Source: Nonlabens dokdonensis
Lineage (GTDB): Bacteria; Bacteroidota; Bacteroidia; Flavobacteriales; Flavobacteriaceae
Direction: 5' to 3'
Length of the DNA stretch: 59,861 nucleotides
Assembly (NCBI RefSeq): GCF_002162835.1
Contig: NZ_MAAX01000073.1
Span: 1-59,861, forward strand
Numbering within the stretch: position 1 is the stretch's first letter; each line of letters starts with the position of its first letter. Of this stretch, positions 47,897 to 56,600 are shown in pieces. The translations under genes were made by a program, and so were the position numbers. The notes below the pieces were generated by a model. It had not been told where the DNA came from. It searched no databases and saw nothing but the letters and a program-made list of their open reading frames with translations.

Positions 47897-48005
47897 TTAA
47901 CATTAAAATAGAATAAAAAAAAGGCTCTAGAATTCAATCAATGAATCTACGAGCCCAGAATAATAATGTCTCAAATTAATGAAGAAAAGTGTTGTTTTTT
48001 ACCTC

Positions 48006-48023
48006 AGTTCTTTGTTGTACTAC
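48006..48023 (-). repeat. Truncated attC-like site at the end of the cassette array
   Basis: The core GTAGTACAAC (minus strand, 48014-48023) is the exact reverse complement of the start of the same cassette (GTTGTACTAC at 48601-48592). The rest of the expected ~137-bp dyad (TGTATAAAAATAATAGCGG arm onward) is absent; unrelated sequence toward the IS110 element follows. Confidence 0.6.
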
Positions 48024-48588
48024 GTTATTTTCCGTTTTAATTTTTCGTAACTATATTTTCGGCTTTTGCGTTTATAAGATTTTCCTTTAATCATTCCAGA
48101 AACTTGATTTTTTTCGGGAAAGTATTCTAAAGTACTTTCATAACAACCTCCGATTGCATAGTCATTTTTAGTTTCATTCGGCAGTTTTGTTCCAGTTCGT
48201 TCAGGCTTATAAGTCGCAAATATATATATTCTTCCAGCTTCAAAATCACGAATACTTGCTCTACAGTCGGCTCCGTCAGTATCAAAAATTTCAATGATTT
48301 TTCTTTCTTCTTTTCCTCTTATTATTTCCAGAATTTCAACTTTTATTGACTCTCCAGTTCCATAATATGGGTCAAATTCATTCTTTAGGGTTTCTGCGAT
48401 ATATTCATCATAATTCGTAAATCGTTTTCCGTTTTCGGTATGATAAATATGTTCTACAATCTTTCCTTTAATGACCAGCTCCGAATTATTAGCGATTCGT
48501 AAAAAATTCCCGCTCCATATTCACAACTACAAGCATTGACTTTTATAGAAATTAAAAGCATTATAAATATGACTGAAGTTTTTTTCAT
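48020..48588 (-). pseudogene. Frameshifted secreted cysteine-containing protein, cassette gene
   Basis: A signal peptide and mature start (MKKTSVIFIMLLISIKVNAC, then SCEYG) read from the ATG at 48588. They then lose frame at about 48495-48515 near a six-A run. The second frame continues GNFLRIANNSELVIKGKIVEH to YSYEKLKRKIT and a stop at 48020. The total length (569 nt) is one short of a multiple of three. The joined ~190-residue product would be a small exported protein beginning ACSC, like a flavobacterial hypothetical family with a K-G-K-V strand. Frame loss may be real or a sequencing error. The start lies 3 bp inside the cassette boundary. Confidence 0.7.
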
Positions 48589-48591
48589 AAT

Positions 48592-48727
48592 GTAGTACAA
48601 CGGTCTTGTATAAGAATAGTAGCGGATTTTCACGCACTAACTTTTCGGTTAAGCATAGACCTTTTTTATATTTACTTACTTTCGTTTTAGCGATAAGCCG
48701 CTATTATTTTTATACATTGTTGTACGC
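48592..48727 (-). repeat. attC-like dyad 1 (136 bp)
   Basis: Outer arms GCGTACAAC and GTTGTACTAC flank inner arms AATGTATAAAAATAATAGCGG and CCGCTACTATTCTTATACA (minus strand). It separates the frameshifted gene from the serine hydrolase gene. Closely similar in full length to dyad 6. Confidence 0.8.
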
Positions 48728-48732
48728 TGGCT

Positions 48733-49974
48733 TTATCTTAATTTTGTTCCAAATTCTTCTAATTTATTGAAAAAACCATAGTAAGCGTTAATTCCTTCTT
48801 GATTTTCAATATTCGTATTTACTAGTAGAATTCCGCCTGTTTTATCTTTTGGATTAAAAAACATTAAAGATGATGCACCTGGGTCGCCACCTGTGTGTCC
48901 AATATTGCCTGTTCCTGAAAAGCCGATGAATATTCCAATATTATATTCGTCTTTATATGGATGGTTTACATCTCTTTCAGTAAAATTTTCTGCGTTTAGT
49001 TGTTTTGTAAAAAGTTCTTCATAGCCTTCTTTTGATAGTAGCGTTCCATTTCCTAAATAACCTTTCATTATTTCGTTTAAATATTTTGCTAAATCATTGA
49101 CGCTGGTTAAAAACCCACCATCAGGATATGTAATTAGTGAATAGTAGGGAACTTCCATTTTTGGATTTGAATAAAGCATAGAAACTTTATCAAAATTTAC
49201 AGCATCATAACTCCAACCTGAATTATCCATTTTTAAAGGTTTAAGAATATACTCATTTGTAAATTCAGCATATGATTGATGGGAAACAATTTCAATAATA
49301 AATGCGGCTAAAGATGCACCTACATTTGTGTATTCAAATAATTCTCCCGGTTTGTTTTTGGTAAAAGCATCTTTTTCATACCATTTTCCATTTTCAGATA
49401 AATAATTTTCTAAAAATTCTGATAATGGAATTTTATTGTCATTTGGGTTAAAACTTTGAGGGATATTTTTAATTTTTATCGATGTACTATCTAATTTATC
49501 TTTTAATACATAAGCTCTACCCATATAATTTTCTGTGTCAATTATTGTTGAAGTATGATTGGATAGCTGTCTGATAGTTATTGGTTCATTCTTGAAGTTA
49601 GGGTTCAAAACTTTAAATGGAAGATGTTTATTTATTGGGTCATCCAAATTTAAAAGACCCATTTCTTGTGCCTTCAATAGCGCAATTCCTATAAATATTT
49701 TAGAGACTGAAGCTATGGGTTGAATTGTATTTACGGTATAAGGTTTACTTGATTTTGCGTCAGCAAATCCAATTCCATTTTCGTATAACACACCTGTGGA
49801 ATCAACTATTGCGACTCCCAATCCATTAAAATAGTTTTTGTTTAACGTTTTGATTTCTAAAGTTAGGCTGTCCTTTATCGGTTGATTATCTGCAATTTCC
49901 TTTACCGAATTTTGTTTTTGTTTGCAGGATATGATTAGTAAAATTCCTAAAAGTGATAGTAATGTCTTATTCAT
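48733..49974 (-). CDS. Serine hydrolase lipoprotein (class C beta-lactamase/PBP4-like)
   Basis: The ATG at 49974 is chosen because it opens a lipoprotein signal (MNKTLLSLLGILLIISCKQKQ); a longer reading would run into the attC-like dyad. The ~413-residue protein has the active-site motif IASVSKIF (SxxK), ELFEYTNVGASLA (YxN) and a late GHTGGDPGASSLMFF (HxG-like KTG substitute). This places it among DD-peptidase/esterase/beta-lactamase-fold hydrolases. The true substrate is unknown. It is an intact homologue of the same superfamily as the dead gene at 45.6-46.7 kb. Cassette 2 of the array. Confidence 0.85.
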   Translation of the reverse strand: MNKTLLSLLGILLIISCKQKQNSVKEIADNQPIKDSLTLEIKTLNKNYFNGLGVAIVDSTGVLYENGIGFADAKSSKPYTVNTIQPIASVSKIFIGIALLKAQEMGLLNLDDPINKHLPFKVLNPNFKNEPITIRQLSNHTSTIIDTENYMGRAYVLKDKLDSTSIKIKNIPQSFNPNDNKIPLSEFLENYLSENGKWYEKDAFTKNKPGELFEYTNVGASLAAFIIEIVSHQSYAEFTNEYILKPLKMDNSGWSYDAVNFDKVSMLYSNPKMEVPYYSLITYPDGGFLTSVNDLAKYLNEIMKGYLGNGTLLSKEGYEELFTKQLNAENFTERDVNHPYKDEYNIGIFIGFSGTGNIGHTGGDPGASSLMFFNPKDKTGGILLVNTNIENQEGINAYYGFFNKLEEFGTKLR

Positions 49975-50025
49975 TATTTTATTTGAAGTTGGATTTTTAT
50001 TTGTGTTACGGATTTTTTCAAGCTT

Positions 50026-50166
50026 GCGTACAACGGTCTCGGCTATGATTTCGTTGCGGTGAAAATCCGCTAGGATTTTCGGCGTAGTAACCATACCGTT
50101 GCGGAAAGATAGGAATTTTCGCTAGAAAATTCCGCCCGCAATGAATTATAGCCATTGTTACCTCTC
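50026..50166 (-). repeat. attC-like dyad 2 (141 bp)
   Basis: Outer boxes GAGAGGTAAC and GTTGTACGC; inner arms AATGGCTATAATTCATTGCGG and CCGCAACGAAATCATAGCC. Its centre carries an extra palindrome (GAAAATCC..GGATTTTC) and is longer than the others. Confidence 0.8.
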
Positions 50167-50574
50167 GTAACGCCCACACAGATTTTAAATAGATCTTATG
50201 GGTGCTGCGCCATTTCCGCATGAGTGGTCAAATTGGCCGAGCTTTAAAAGGATCTCGATGTCTTTTAACAACATTAAAAAATTTCGCACTCTCGATACTT
50301 ATTTTCTTATTCGATCTACTTTTTTCGAGTTCCTAGGTATTTTTCGCTGTCGCAAAATTATTAGGCTTTCTCAATCTTCTTTTTTTTTCCGAACCCAGAT
50401 TGGCAGGATCGATAATGGCGCAATGACGTTTTTTCGGCAGCTCAGTTTAGTCAACATAATTTTTGGAAGCGACAGATTTTATTAACCAATTTAAAATGAT
50501 GGTTAGTTATAAAAATTCGCGTAATAGTAAAAAGCGTGGGGCGCAGCTTTGGCAATAGCATTATGAGAGGTAAC
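50157..50574 (-). other. Cassette without a convincing gene
   Basis: The ends are complementary (GTTACCTCTC at the start, GAGAGGTAAC before dyad 2), so this is a complete ~418-bp unit. On the minus strand the longest frames are under 40 codons and hit stops; a 95-codon plus-strand frame runs against the array direction and has no recognised features. I see no tRNA or known RNA. Confidence 0.6.
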
Positions 50575-50703
50575 GTGTTTGTATATGGTTTGTTGCGTGG
50601 TTTAAGCACCTAATTTAGCAAATAAAAACCGAATAGAAAATCCGCGAGGATTTTCGTAAGTAGGCTAGAACCTAGCAATAAATTATATACGGTGTTGCCC
50701 ACA
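50565..50703 (-). repeat. attC-like dyad 3 (139 bp)
   Basis: Outer boxes TGTGGGCAAC and GTTACCTCTC; inner arms ACCGTATATAATTTATTGC and CAACAAACCATATACAAAC. The middle has the AAATCCGCGAGGATTTTCG hairpin shared with dyad 5. Confidence 0.8.
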
Positions 50704-50707
50704 GTTT

Positions 50708-51481
50708 TTATTCCGCATTATTTTTTATAAACTCAATAAATTCAATTCCAAATTCGGTTATTCCCATATGACCAAAAGGTAAATTTCCTATTCGATTCAT
50801 TCTGTTGTCGATTAAAAGTCCTTTCGAGAATAATCTCTGTTTGTAGAACATAAAATTATTTTCAGTCAATCCGTAAAATTCCGCTTTTTTATATTTTAAA
50901 AATGAATCAATATATTCTTTTTGTTTTTGAAATTCAACTTTAGTGATGTCAAATGGTTTTCGGAATTTAGATTCATTTATAATAATCGTTTCCTTTTTCA
51001 TTTGTTGTTCCAATGAGTTCATTTTGTCTTTTAAAGAATTCAATTTATCAATTTCTTCTTCAAATTCAATTGTGAAGTGTCTATGATTATATAGAATAGT
51101 AATTTCTTCTTCGGTTAAATTACTTATTAGGTCTAAATAATGGTCAATAAGTTCATAATGTTCAGAAGGTTGTGATAACTCTTTTATTAAGATATCTTTA
51201 AATCGCAATAATTTTAATTCAGATTTTGTTTGCACAACACGCCTTAAAACAGATTCGAATAAATCATTGAAGTTTTCTGTTTTAATATTTTCAAGATTGA
51301 TTTCAGAGTCTTGAGTAAAATTATCTGCCAATATTTCAACAAACTTGTTTAATCTTTTTTGTTTTATTTGTCCATTATATTCAAAAAATAATTCATTTAA
51401 TGCTGTTCCACCAAATGGGATTGCTCCAAAAATTGATTTTGCTGTACTTACTATAATTTCCTTCTTGTCAATTTTTTTCAT
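50708..51481 (-). CDS. Hypothetical protein, cassette gene
   Basis: 257 residues from the ATG at 51481, which lies 3 bp after the cassette boundary (a longer reading would start inside it). The N-terminal part is KKEIIVSTAKSIFGAIPFGGTALNELFFEY, a glycine-containing hydrophobic helix pair. A long charged helical region follows (LNSLKDKMNSLEQQMKKE, a coiled coil at ~150-175), and the C-terminal end GHMGITEFGIEFIEFIKN looks like a winged-helix tail. No family is recognised. The layout recalls small effector or defence proteins of flavobacterial accessory regions, but this is a guess. Confidence 0.65.
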   Translation of the reverse strand: MKKIDKKEIIVSTAKSIFGAIPFGGTALNELFFEYNGQIKQKRLNKFVEILADNFTQDSEINLENIKTENFNDLFESVLRRVVQTKSELKLLRFKDILIKELSQPSEHYELIDHYLDLISNLTEEEITILYNHRHFTIEFEEEIDKLNSLKDKMNSLEQQMKKETIIINESKFRKPFDITKVEFQKQKEYIDSFLKYKKAEFYGLTENNFMFYKQRLFSKGLLIDNRMNRIGNLPFGHMGITEFGIEFIEFIKNNAE

Positions 51482-51484
51482 AAT

Positions 51485-51624
51485 TGTGGGCAACGGTCTA
51501 GTGTATGATTTCGTTGCGTGGTTTAAGCACTAAAGTTAGCAAATAAATCACAGATAGAAAGTCCGCGAGGACATCCGTAAGTAGGCTATAACTAGCAATG
51601 AATTATACACATTGTTGCCAGTAG
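51485..51624 (-). repeat. attC-like dyad 4 (140 bp)
   Basis: Outer boxes TACTGGCAAC and GTTGCCCACA; inner arms AATGTGTATAATTCATTGC and GCAACGAAATCATACAC. The middle holds the GTCCGCGAGGAC hairpin. Confidence 0.85.
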
Positions 51625-51632
51625 TTTTTATT

Positions 51633-52541
51633 TTAGAATTCAATTTGTTCATTTATCATTTCTGAAAGTTTAAAATCTAAATCTATATTTGACTTTACTT
51701 TAATAAATGTGAATGAATTCAATTCATATTCCTTATTGTAACTACTAAATTCATAATATTCTATTTTCTCTAGAAGACCATTTTCCGAATAATAGATTTT
51801 GATTTTATCTCCAGTTTCTAACTTTGATATGTATTTTTTCTCTGATTCAATTAATTGCCCTTTTTTATTAAAAGTATTTATTTCTTTTTTTGAGTAATCT
51901 TTTCCGTCATTGTAATACGTTTGGAATATTCCAATTCGTTTATTGTCCGAATAATTGTATTTCCATTCCCATCTCAAATCATTGTCGTAAATCTGCTTTA
52001 GTGACGTTATTCTGTTCAGCGAATCAAATTCTCTTTGGTAATAATAAGTTGGATTAAAAATCGATTTTGTATTATTTAAATTTTCATCATATTCAAAAGT
52101 TGTTTTGAAAAAGAGTGAGTCAGTATTAAAGTAAAATGTTGATTCATCAATTAATTGACCTTTTTTATTATATGTATAATTCGTATTGTAATAAGGTTCA
52201 ATTTGTTTTTCACAGTAGCAATCTGAATAGTACTCCAAACTTGATATTAAACTATCTTTTAAGTAATTCAATACTTCAATACTTCCAATTAGTTTTAAAC
52301 TTGAATTGTGATTAGTCCCAAATTTAATTTTCTTAAGTAGATTTCCATTTGAATCAAAGAATAATTTTATTGATGGTCGATTTGCCTTATTTGTTTTTCT
52401 TTTAGTTATTTCATAATCAGAATTTCGCTTATAATAATGTCCGATTAATTGGATTTCAATGTCTCCAATTTTTTTCTTTAGGTTTTGTCCAAATGAAAAT
52501 GAACTAAAAATCAAAAAGTAGATAAAGAGTATTTTTTTCAT
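51633..52541 (-). CDS. Secreted protein with YD/MORN-like strand repeats, cassette gene
   Basis: 302 residues with a signal peptide (MKKILFIYFLIFSSFSFGQN). The mature part contains repeating units of the pattern Y-x-Y-N-K-K-G-Q-L-I-x-E and similar (TYNKKGQLIDEST, TFNKKGQLIESEK, YYSENGLLEKIEYYE), as in RHS/YD-repeat or YwqK-type strand proteins. It is probably exported and folded in beta sheets, function unknown. The stop lies 9 bp before attC-like dyad 4. It is AT-rich, as are its cassette neighbours. Confidence 0.75.
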   Translation of the reverse strand: MKKILFIYFLIFSSFSFGQNLKKKIGDIEIQLIGHYYKRNSDYEITKRKTNKANRPSIKLFFDSNGNLLKKIKFGTNHNSSLKLIGSIEVLNYLKDSLISSLEYYSDCYCEKQIEPYYNTNYTYNKKGQLIDESTFYFNTDSLFFKTTFEYDENLNNTKSIFNPTYYYQREFDSLNRITSLKQIYDNDLRWEWKYNYSDNKRIGIFQTYYNDGKDYSKKEINTFNKKGQLIESEKKYISKLETGDKIKIYYSENGLLEKIEYYEFSSYNKEYELNSFTFIKVKSNIDLDFKLSEMINEQIEF

Positions 52542-52651
52542 CTTTTAGAAGTCTTTATCAAATTTAATTCAACAGTTTTATGATTAAAAGTTGAAATGAG
52601 TAAATACTCTATTTGATTGAGTGAAAACGTAAAATTGCAGATTTGTTAAAT

Positions 52652-52787
52652 TACTGGCAACGGTTTTGTGTATGATTAGTGGCGTGTTTAAGCACCTAAT
52701 TTAGTAAATAAAAACTGAATAGAAAATCCGCGAGGATTTTCGTAAGTAAGCTAAAACTAGCCATTAATTATACACGGTGTTGGCATT
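52652..52787 (-). repeat. attC-like dyad 5 (136 bp)
   Basis: Outer boxes AATGCCAAC and GTTGCCAGTA; inner arms ACCGTGTATAATTAATGGC and GCCACTAATCATACAC. Same hairpin core as dyad 3. Confidence 0.85.
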
Positions 52788-52809
52788 TCGTTGTTTTTTT
52801 CATTTTTAA

Positions 52810-53013
52810 TTATTCTGTCAATTTTCGTTTTCTAATAATTCCATTTCGTAAAATAGAAATACCAAAAATTAGAATTGGTAAACTAATTACTAAATAATAA
52901 TAACCAGAAGTATCTTGTTCTTTTCCAGAATACAATATAATTGATAATGATAAAAAAAGTCCTAAAACCATAATTAAAATTCCAACAATTATTAAAATCA
53001 GTTTTATTTTCAA
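52810..53013 (-). CDS. Small two-helix membrane protein, cassette gene
   Basis: 67 residues: two membrane helices (LILIIVGILIMVLGLFLSLSI and YYYLVISLPILIFGISIL) joined by a short loop, and a basic C-terminal tail (RNGIIRKRKLTE). No family recognised. Shares its cassette with a second small membrane-protein gene upstream (53147-53341) that has an in-frame stop. Confidence 0.65.
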   Translation of the reverse strand: MKIKLILIIVGILIMVLGLFLSLSIILYSGKEQDTSGYYYLVISLPILIFGISILRNGIIRKRKLTE

Positions 53014-53146
53014 ATTTTTTCTTAATTATTTAATTCCGATTGAGTGAGTAATTCCGCAACTTGCTAAATTCCGCTTACAATTCGGTTTTTGGTTTTTAAT
53101 TCAGTTTCCGATTCCATTAACGAGCTTAAAAAGTCCGTTATGAATT

Positions 53147-53341
53147 TTATTCAGCATTAGATTGAGTATTTCGTTTATTTTTTAATAGCAATACAAAACA
53201 AATTATAAGTCCGAGTAATAATAAGCCGTAAGTTAAATGAGTTTTAGACGGAAAATTATGGGAACTACTTAAAAATAGTAGCCAAACAAATCAAACAACA
53301 ATAATTAAAATTTCCAATAATATTAAAATAAATACTTTCAT
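53147..53341 (-). pseudogene. Small two-helix membrane protein gene with in-frame TGA
   Basis: The frame from the ATG at 53341 reads MKVFILILLEILIIVV, then TGA at 53291-53293, then FVWLLFLSSSHNF, a second helix (LTYGLLLLGLIICFVLLL) and KNKRNTQSNAE to a TAA at 53147. Exactly one stop interrupts an otherwise clean 64-codon frame; one base change (TGA to TGG) would restore it. It is too short for ordinary ORF calling. Confidence 0.6.
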
Positions 53342-53388
53342 TTATTTTTTTTTCTCAAATATCTCGACTTACACGATTTTCCTCAATG

Positions 53389-53524
53389 AATGCCAACGGT
53401 CTAGTATAAGAATAGTAGCTGATTTATACACACTTACTTTTCGGTTAAACACAGACCTTTTTTATAATTACTTACTTTCATTTTAGCGATTAAACCGCTA
53501 TTATTTTTATACATTGTTGTACAC
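53389..53524 (-). repeat. attC-like dyad 6 (136 bp)
   Basis: Outer boxes GTGTACAAC and GTTGGCATT; inner arms AATGTATAAAAATAATAGCGG and GCTACTATTCTTATAC. Closely similar to dyad 1 along its length, though 4.8 kb away. Confidence 0.85.
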
Positions 53525-53547
53525 TGGCTTTTCTTTCCGCAAACTTG

Positions 53548-53638
53548 CTAGCGTTGGCAAAGACATACTCTTTTGCAATTTTTGGCTTGTGTGTTGGCTG
53601 TAGCGAATTGCAAATGTGTATGGCTTTTAGCGTTGGCT
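53548..53638. repeat. Second, unrelated ~90-bp dyad inside the restriction-modification cassette
   Basis: TAGCGTTGGC repeats directly at both ends (53549-53558 and 53628-53637). Inside, CATACTCTTTTGCAA faces TTGCAAATGTGTATG as an imperfect inverted pair. It lies between the stop of the 1315-residue gene and dyad 6. Confidence 0.6.
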
Positions 53639-56600
53639 TACATTGGTTTTATCATTTTTTCAATAAATTCAATTTCCTTATTACTCAATTTATACTTTTT
53701 GTAAAGCTGTTGGTCAATTTCTGCAATAGATTTAGTCCAATCAATATCAGAGTCAGAAGTGAAATTCTGATTTGGAACAAAGTTCCATACAGCTTTGTTA
53801 TTATCTTGAGTGACTTTTAAAACACCGAGCATAGTTCTAGCAAATTTTGTGTTTAAGTAGTTGTAGCAAGATTTAGCTTCTAATTCTGTGCTGTAAGTTC
53901 CAATACTTATAAATGATTGTGTATACCCAGTATTCGGTTCACAAACTACTGGTTGTCCTATTAGTTGTGTTGGAACAACCTCACCTAATGCACCTGAACC
54001 GTTACTTTTTGGAAGAACCACTTTATATAGTCCTATGTTTTTATGATTTTCCAGATATTTCGAATTAATATATTTAAATGTTCTGCTGTTATTAACTAAA
54101 CCTAGAATTAAACAATCGTTTTCTGAATTTTTCTCTTCACTAAAGATTGATAGTTGTGTGAAAATTGAAGTTGTTAATCTTTTCTCTCTACCACTACTAC
54201 CGATTATATCCTTATAATCTGGATAATCTTCATAAAGTTTATTTAAATCAAATTTGTTTTGAGTGTAAATATGCTCATCAATAGGTGAAAAACTTGATAA
54301 TTCAATAACCTTTTTAAGTATAGAATTTAATTCATCAAATTTTGTAAATACTCCAATCGCATCAAATGTTTGTTGTTTGTCTCTTAATGTTATTGCTATA
54401 CCTCCAGGAAGTTGAACTTCAGGAAATGCATCACTACTTTTATTGTAATAGTATTGAACTTTTAAGTGTTCATCAGCCAGCATTTTTTTATTCCATTGAC
54501 TTGGTGTTTTACCTGCATTAAAAAGAAATCTTCCAGGTGTAATAAGTACTACTTTATCACTTAATTTATAAGATAAATCCATAAATAGATGATAGATAGG
54601 GTTATCGCTTGTTCCTGTTCTTCTATCTTGATAGGGTGGATTTCCAACAATTACATCAAATTTCATATCGTTGTTGTTAAATTTTAGTTTTTCATTCTCG
54701 ATTAAATCATTCTCTAAGATTAAATCATAAGTGGTGAATTCTGATTCTATGTGTTCAATGTCTAATTCAAGTAGAGTGTATACTTTCCTAGTAAACTCAT
54801 AAGCAATTTTTGAGGTAGGTATGGAATAAAAATTATTAGCTACTTCTTTTCCAAACTTTTTATAAATAGCATACACAAATTCTCCTTGTTTGGATGCTAT
54901 ATCTAATATTTTAGTGTTCTCTTGGATAGTATTTTCTGGCAATGAGCTAATCATCATATCAGTAACTTTTTCAGGTGTAACAACCTCTGAATCTGACAAG
55001 CGACTAAATTTTTTCATTGCATTGCTTGCTCTTTCTATTGCTGGTATAAAGGTGTCGTTTGCTAATGAATTGATGTTTTGAATTTTGTAATCTAACTCAC
55101 TTAAAACAAAAGGGTTTATATGTTCTTGAAACAAGGCAAGCACTTCTATCTCTAAATTTAAGTGCGTAGCTATTCTAAGGTTATTTTTGTTATCATTAAT
55201 AGCTTTTATAATTTCTTCAAGTGATTTAACTTTTGAATCTGTTAAGAATGAAAAGAAAAGTAGCCTTGCATAGTACATTGCAAATTTCCCTTTGTAGTCT
55301 ATATTATCATCTTTTGAAGTTTCTGTTTCTTTGTCTTCTTTTCCAGGTGTATCATCACCATCAGGCTTTTCGCCTGTATCTAGGTCATCTCCTTCGTCTT
55401 TTGAAGGTTTCATTACCAAACCTCCTTTTGAACCTAATTTTTCTTGTCTTTCAATTACATCTTTAATTGCTTCAATCTCCAATAATGATAAATCTATTGC
55501 AATTGCATTGGCTTCATCCAATACACTTCTATCGCTTGAATATTGACGAACTGCATTTAAAATATCTGTTGGTTCAACTTGAACTATTTTTTTGTTATTG
55601 ATTACTATAATTGGTGAAACTTGTAGTTCTTTTGCTATTCGTTCGCCTAATCTTGAGTTTCCATTTGACTCTACATTTACATTGTAAATCTGTGATTTAT
55701 GCTCCTGCATTTGGAACATTCTGTTTGGATTAAAGTCAACCAACAAGGTTTGAGGCTTCATATTGTATTTAACAGAATCTCCATCAGGTTCTTTGTAAGT
55801 CTTTATAAATTGGCTTTGAAGTCTAAAAATAGCTTGGTCGTATTCTTGTGGTGAGGCAGTATCTTTTAAATATAGCATAGTATCCCATTGTGGAACTGTG
55901 CTACCTGTAAGCATTCTGTTTACCGTCAAAGTGATTGTTTTCTTGTTTTCACTTTCGCATTTTTCAATTTTAGATTTTACGGATTGAGTGTCTTTGAAAA
56001 TCTTTTCATTTTCAACTCCAGAAATATTAATTACCTCATACGAACTAAGATTTTTAAACTCATTAGATTTAATTAAGCTTTCAAATGCGTCACAAGAAGC
56101 ACGATAGGGAAGTACACAAACAATGTGACGACACATTTTACCTTCTTTCAGTTTGTCATAATCTAGAAAGCTCAATAAATTGTCGTCATTTTTTTTGCCA
56201 TCTATAACATTGAGCAAGTCAACAATTTCTTGCTCGTGAACGAACTTTTTATGTAATTCGGTTTCTGTGTCTTTTAGAATGGATTTTGGTCTGAATAACT
56301 CTGAAAAAGCATAAGTAACACCCAATTTTTTCAGTTCTTCCATTTTTTGTCTTGACGACTCGTTTGGGTTGAAAGCAAATCGAATCATTTGAGGAAAACC
56401 ATAGTAAGGGTTTTCCCATTCTTTTGTATCGTCTTTTGTTAAGTATTCATTATCCCATTCTTGTTGGTCATCAGCTATATTAGTGAATTGATAAAAGGCA
56501 ATAATATCATCAGTTGTAAATTCACTATTCATCAAGATACGATATGGTGTGCCCGATAAATGGATTCGAATTTTCGAGTTAATTGTCTTAGTTGTTTCGT

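Larger units (their letters stand above)
46730..48005 (+). mobile_element. IS110-family insertion sequence (boundaries approximate)
   Basis: One transposase gene (46928-47896) has ~190 bp of non-coding DNA before it and ~100 bp after it. No inverted terminal repeats are visible, which is normal for IS110. The 5' non-coding part holds a stem-loop (46766-46832), where IS110 elements keep their guide RNA. The left side abuts the dead serine hydrolase gene. The right side abuts a truncated cassette-array boundary at 48014. Exact ends cannot be fixed from one copy. Confidence 0.7.

Noticed and set aside
50198-50485. 95-codon plus-strand frame in the ORF-less cassette
   Set aside because: Opposite to the array direction, odd composition, no signal peptide or family pattern; its start lies just inside the cassette end.
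53545-53820. 91-codon plus-strand frame
   Set aside because: Runs across the extra repeat and the reverse strand of the 1315-residue gene.
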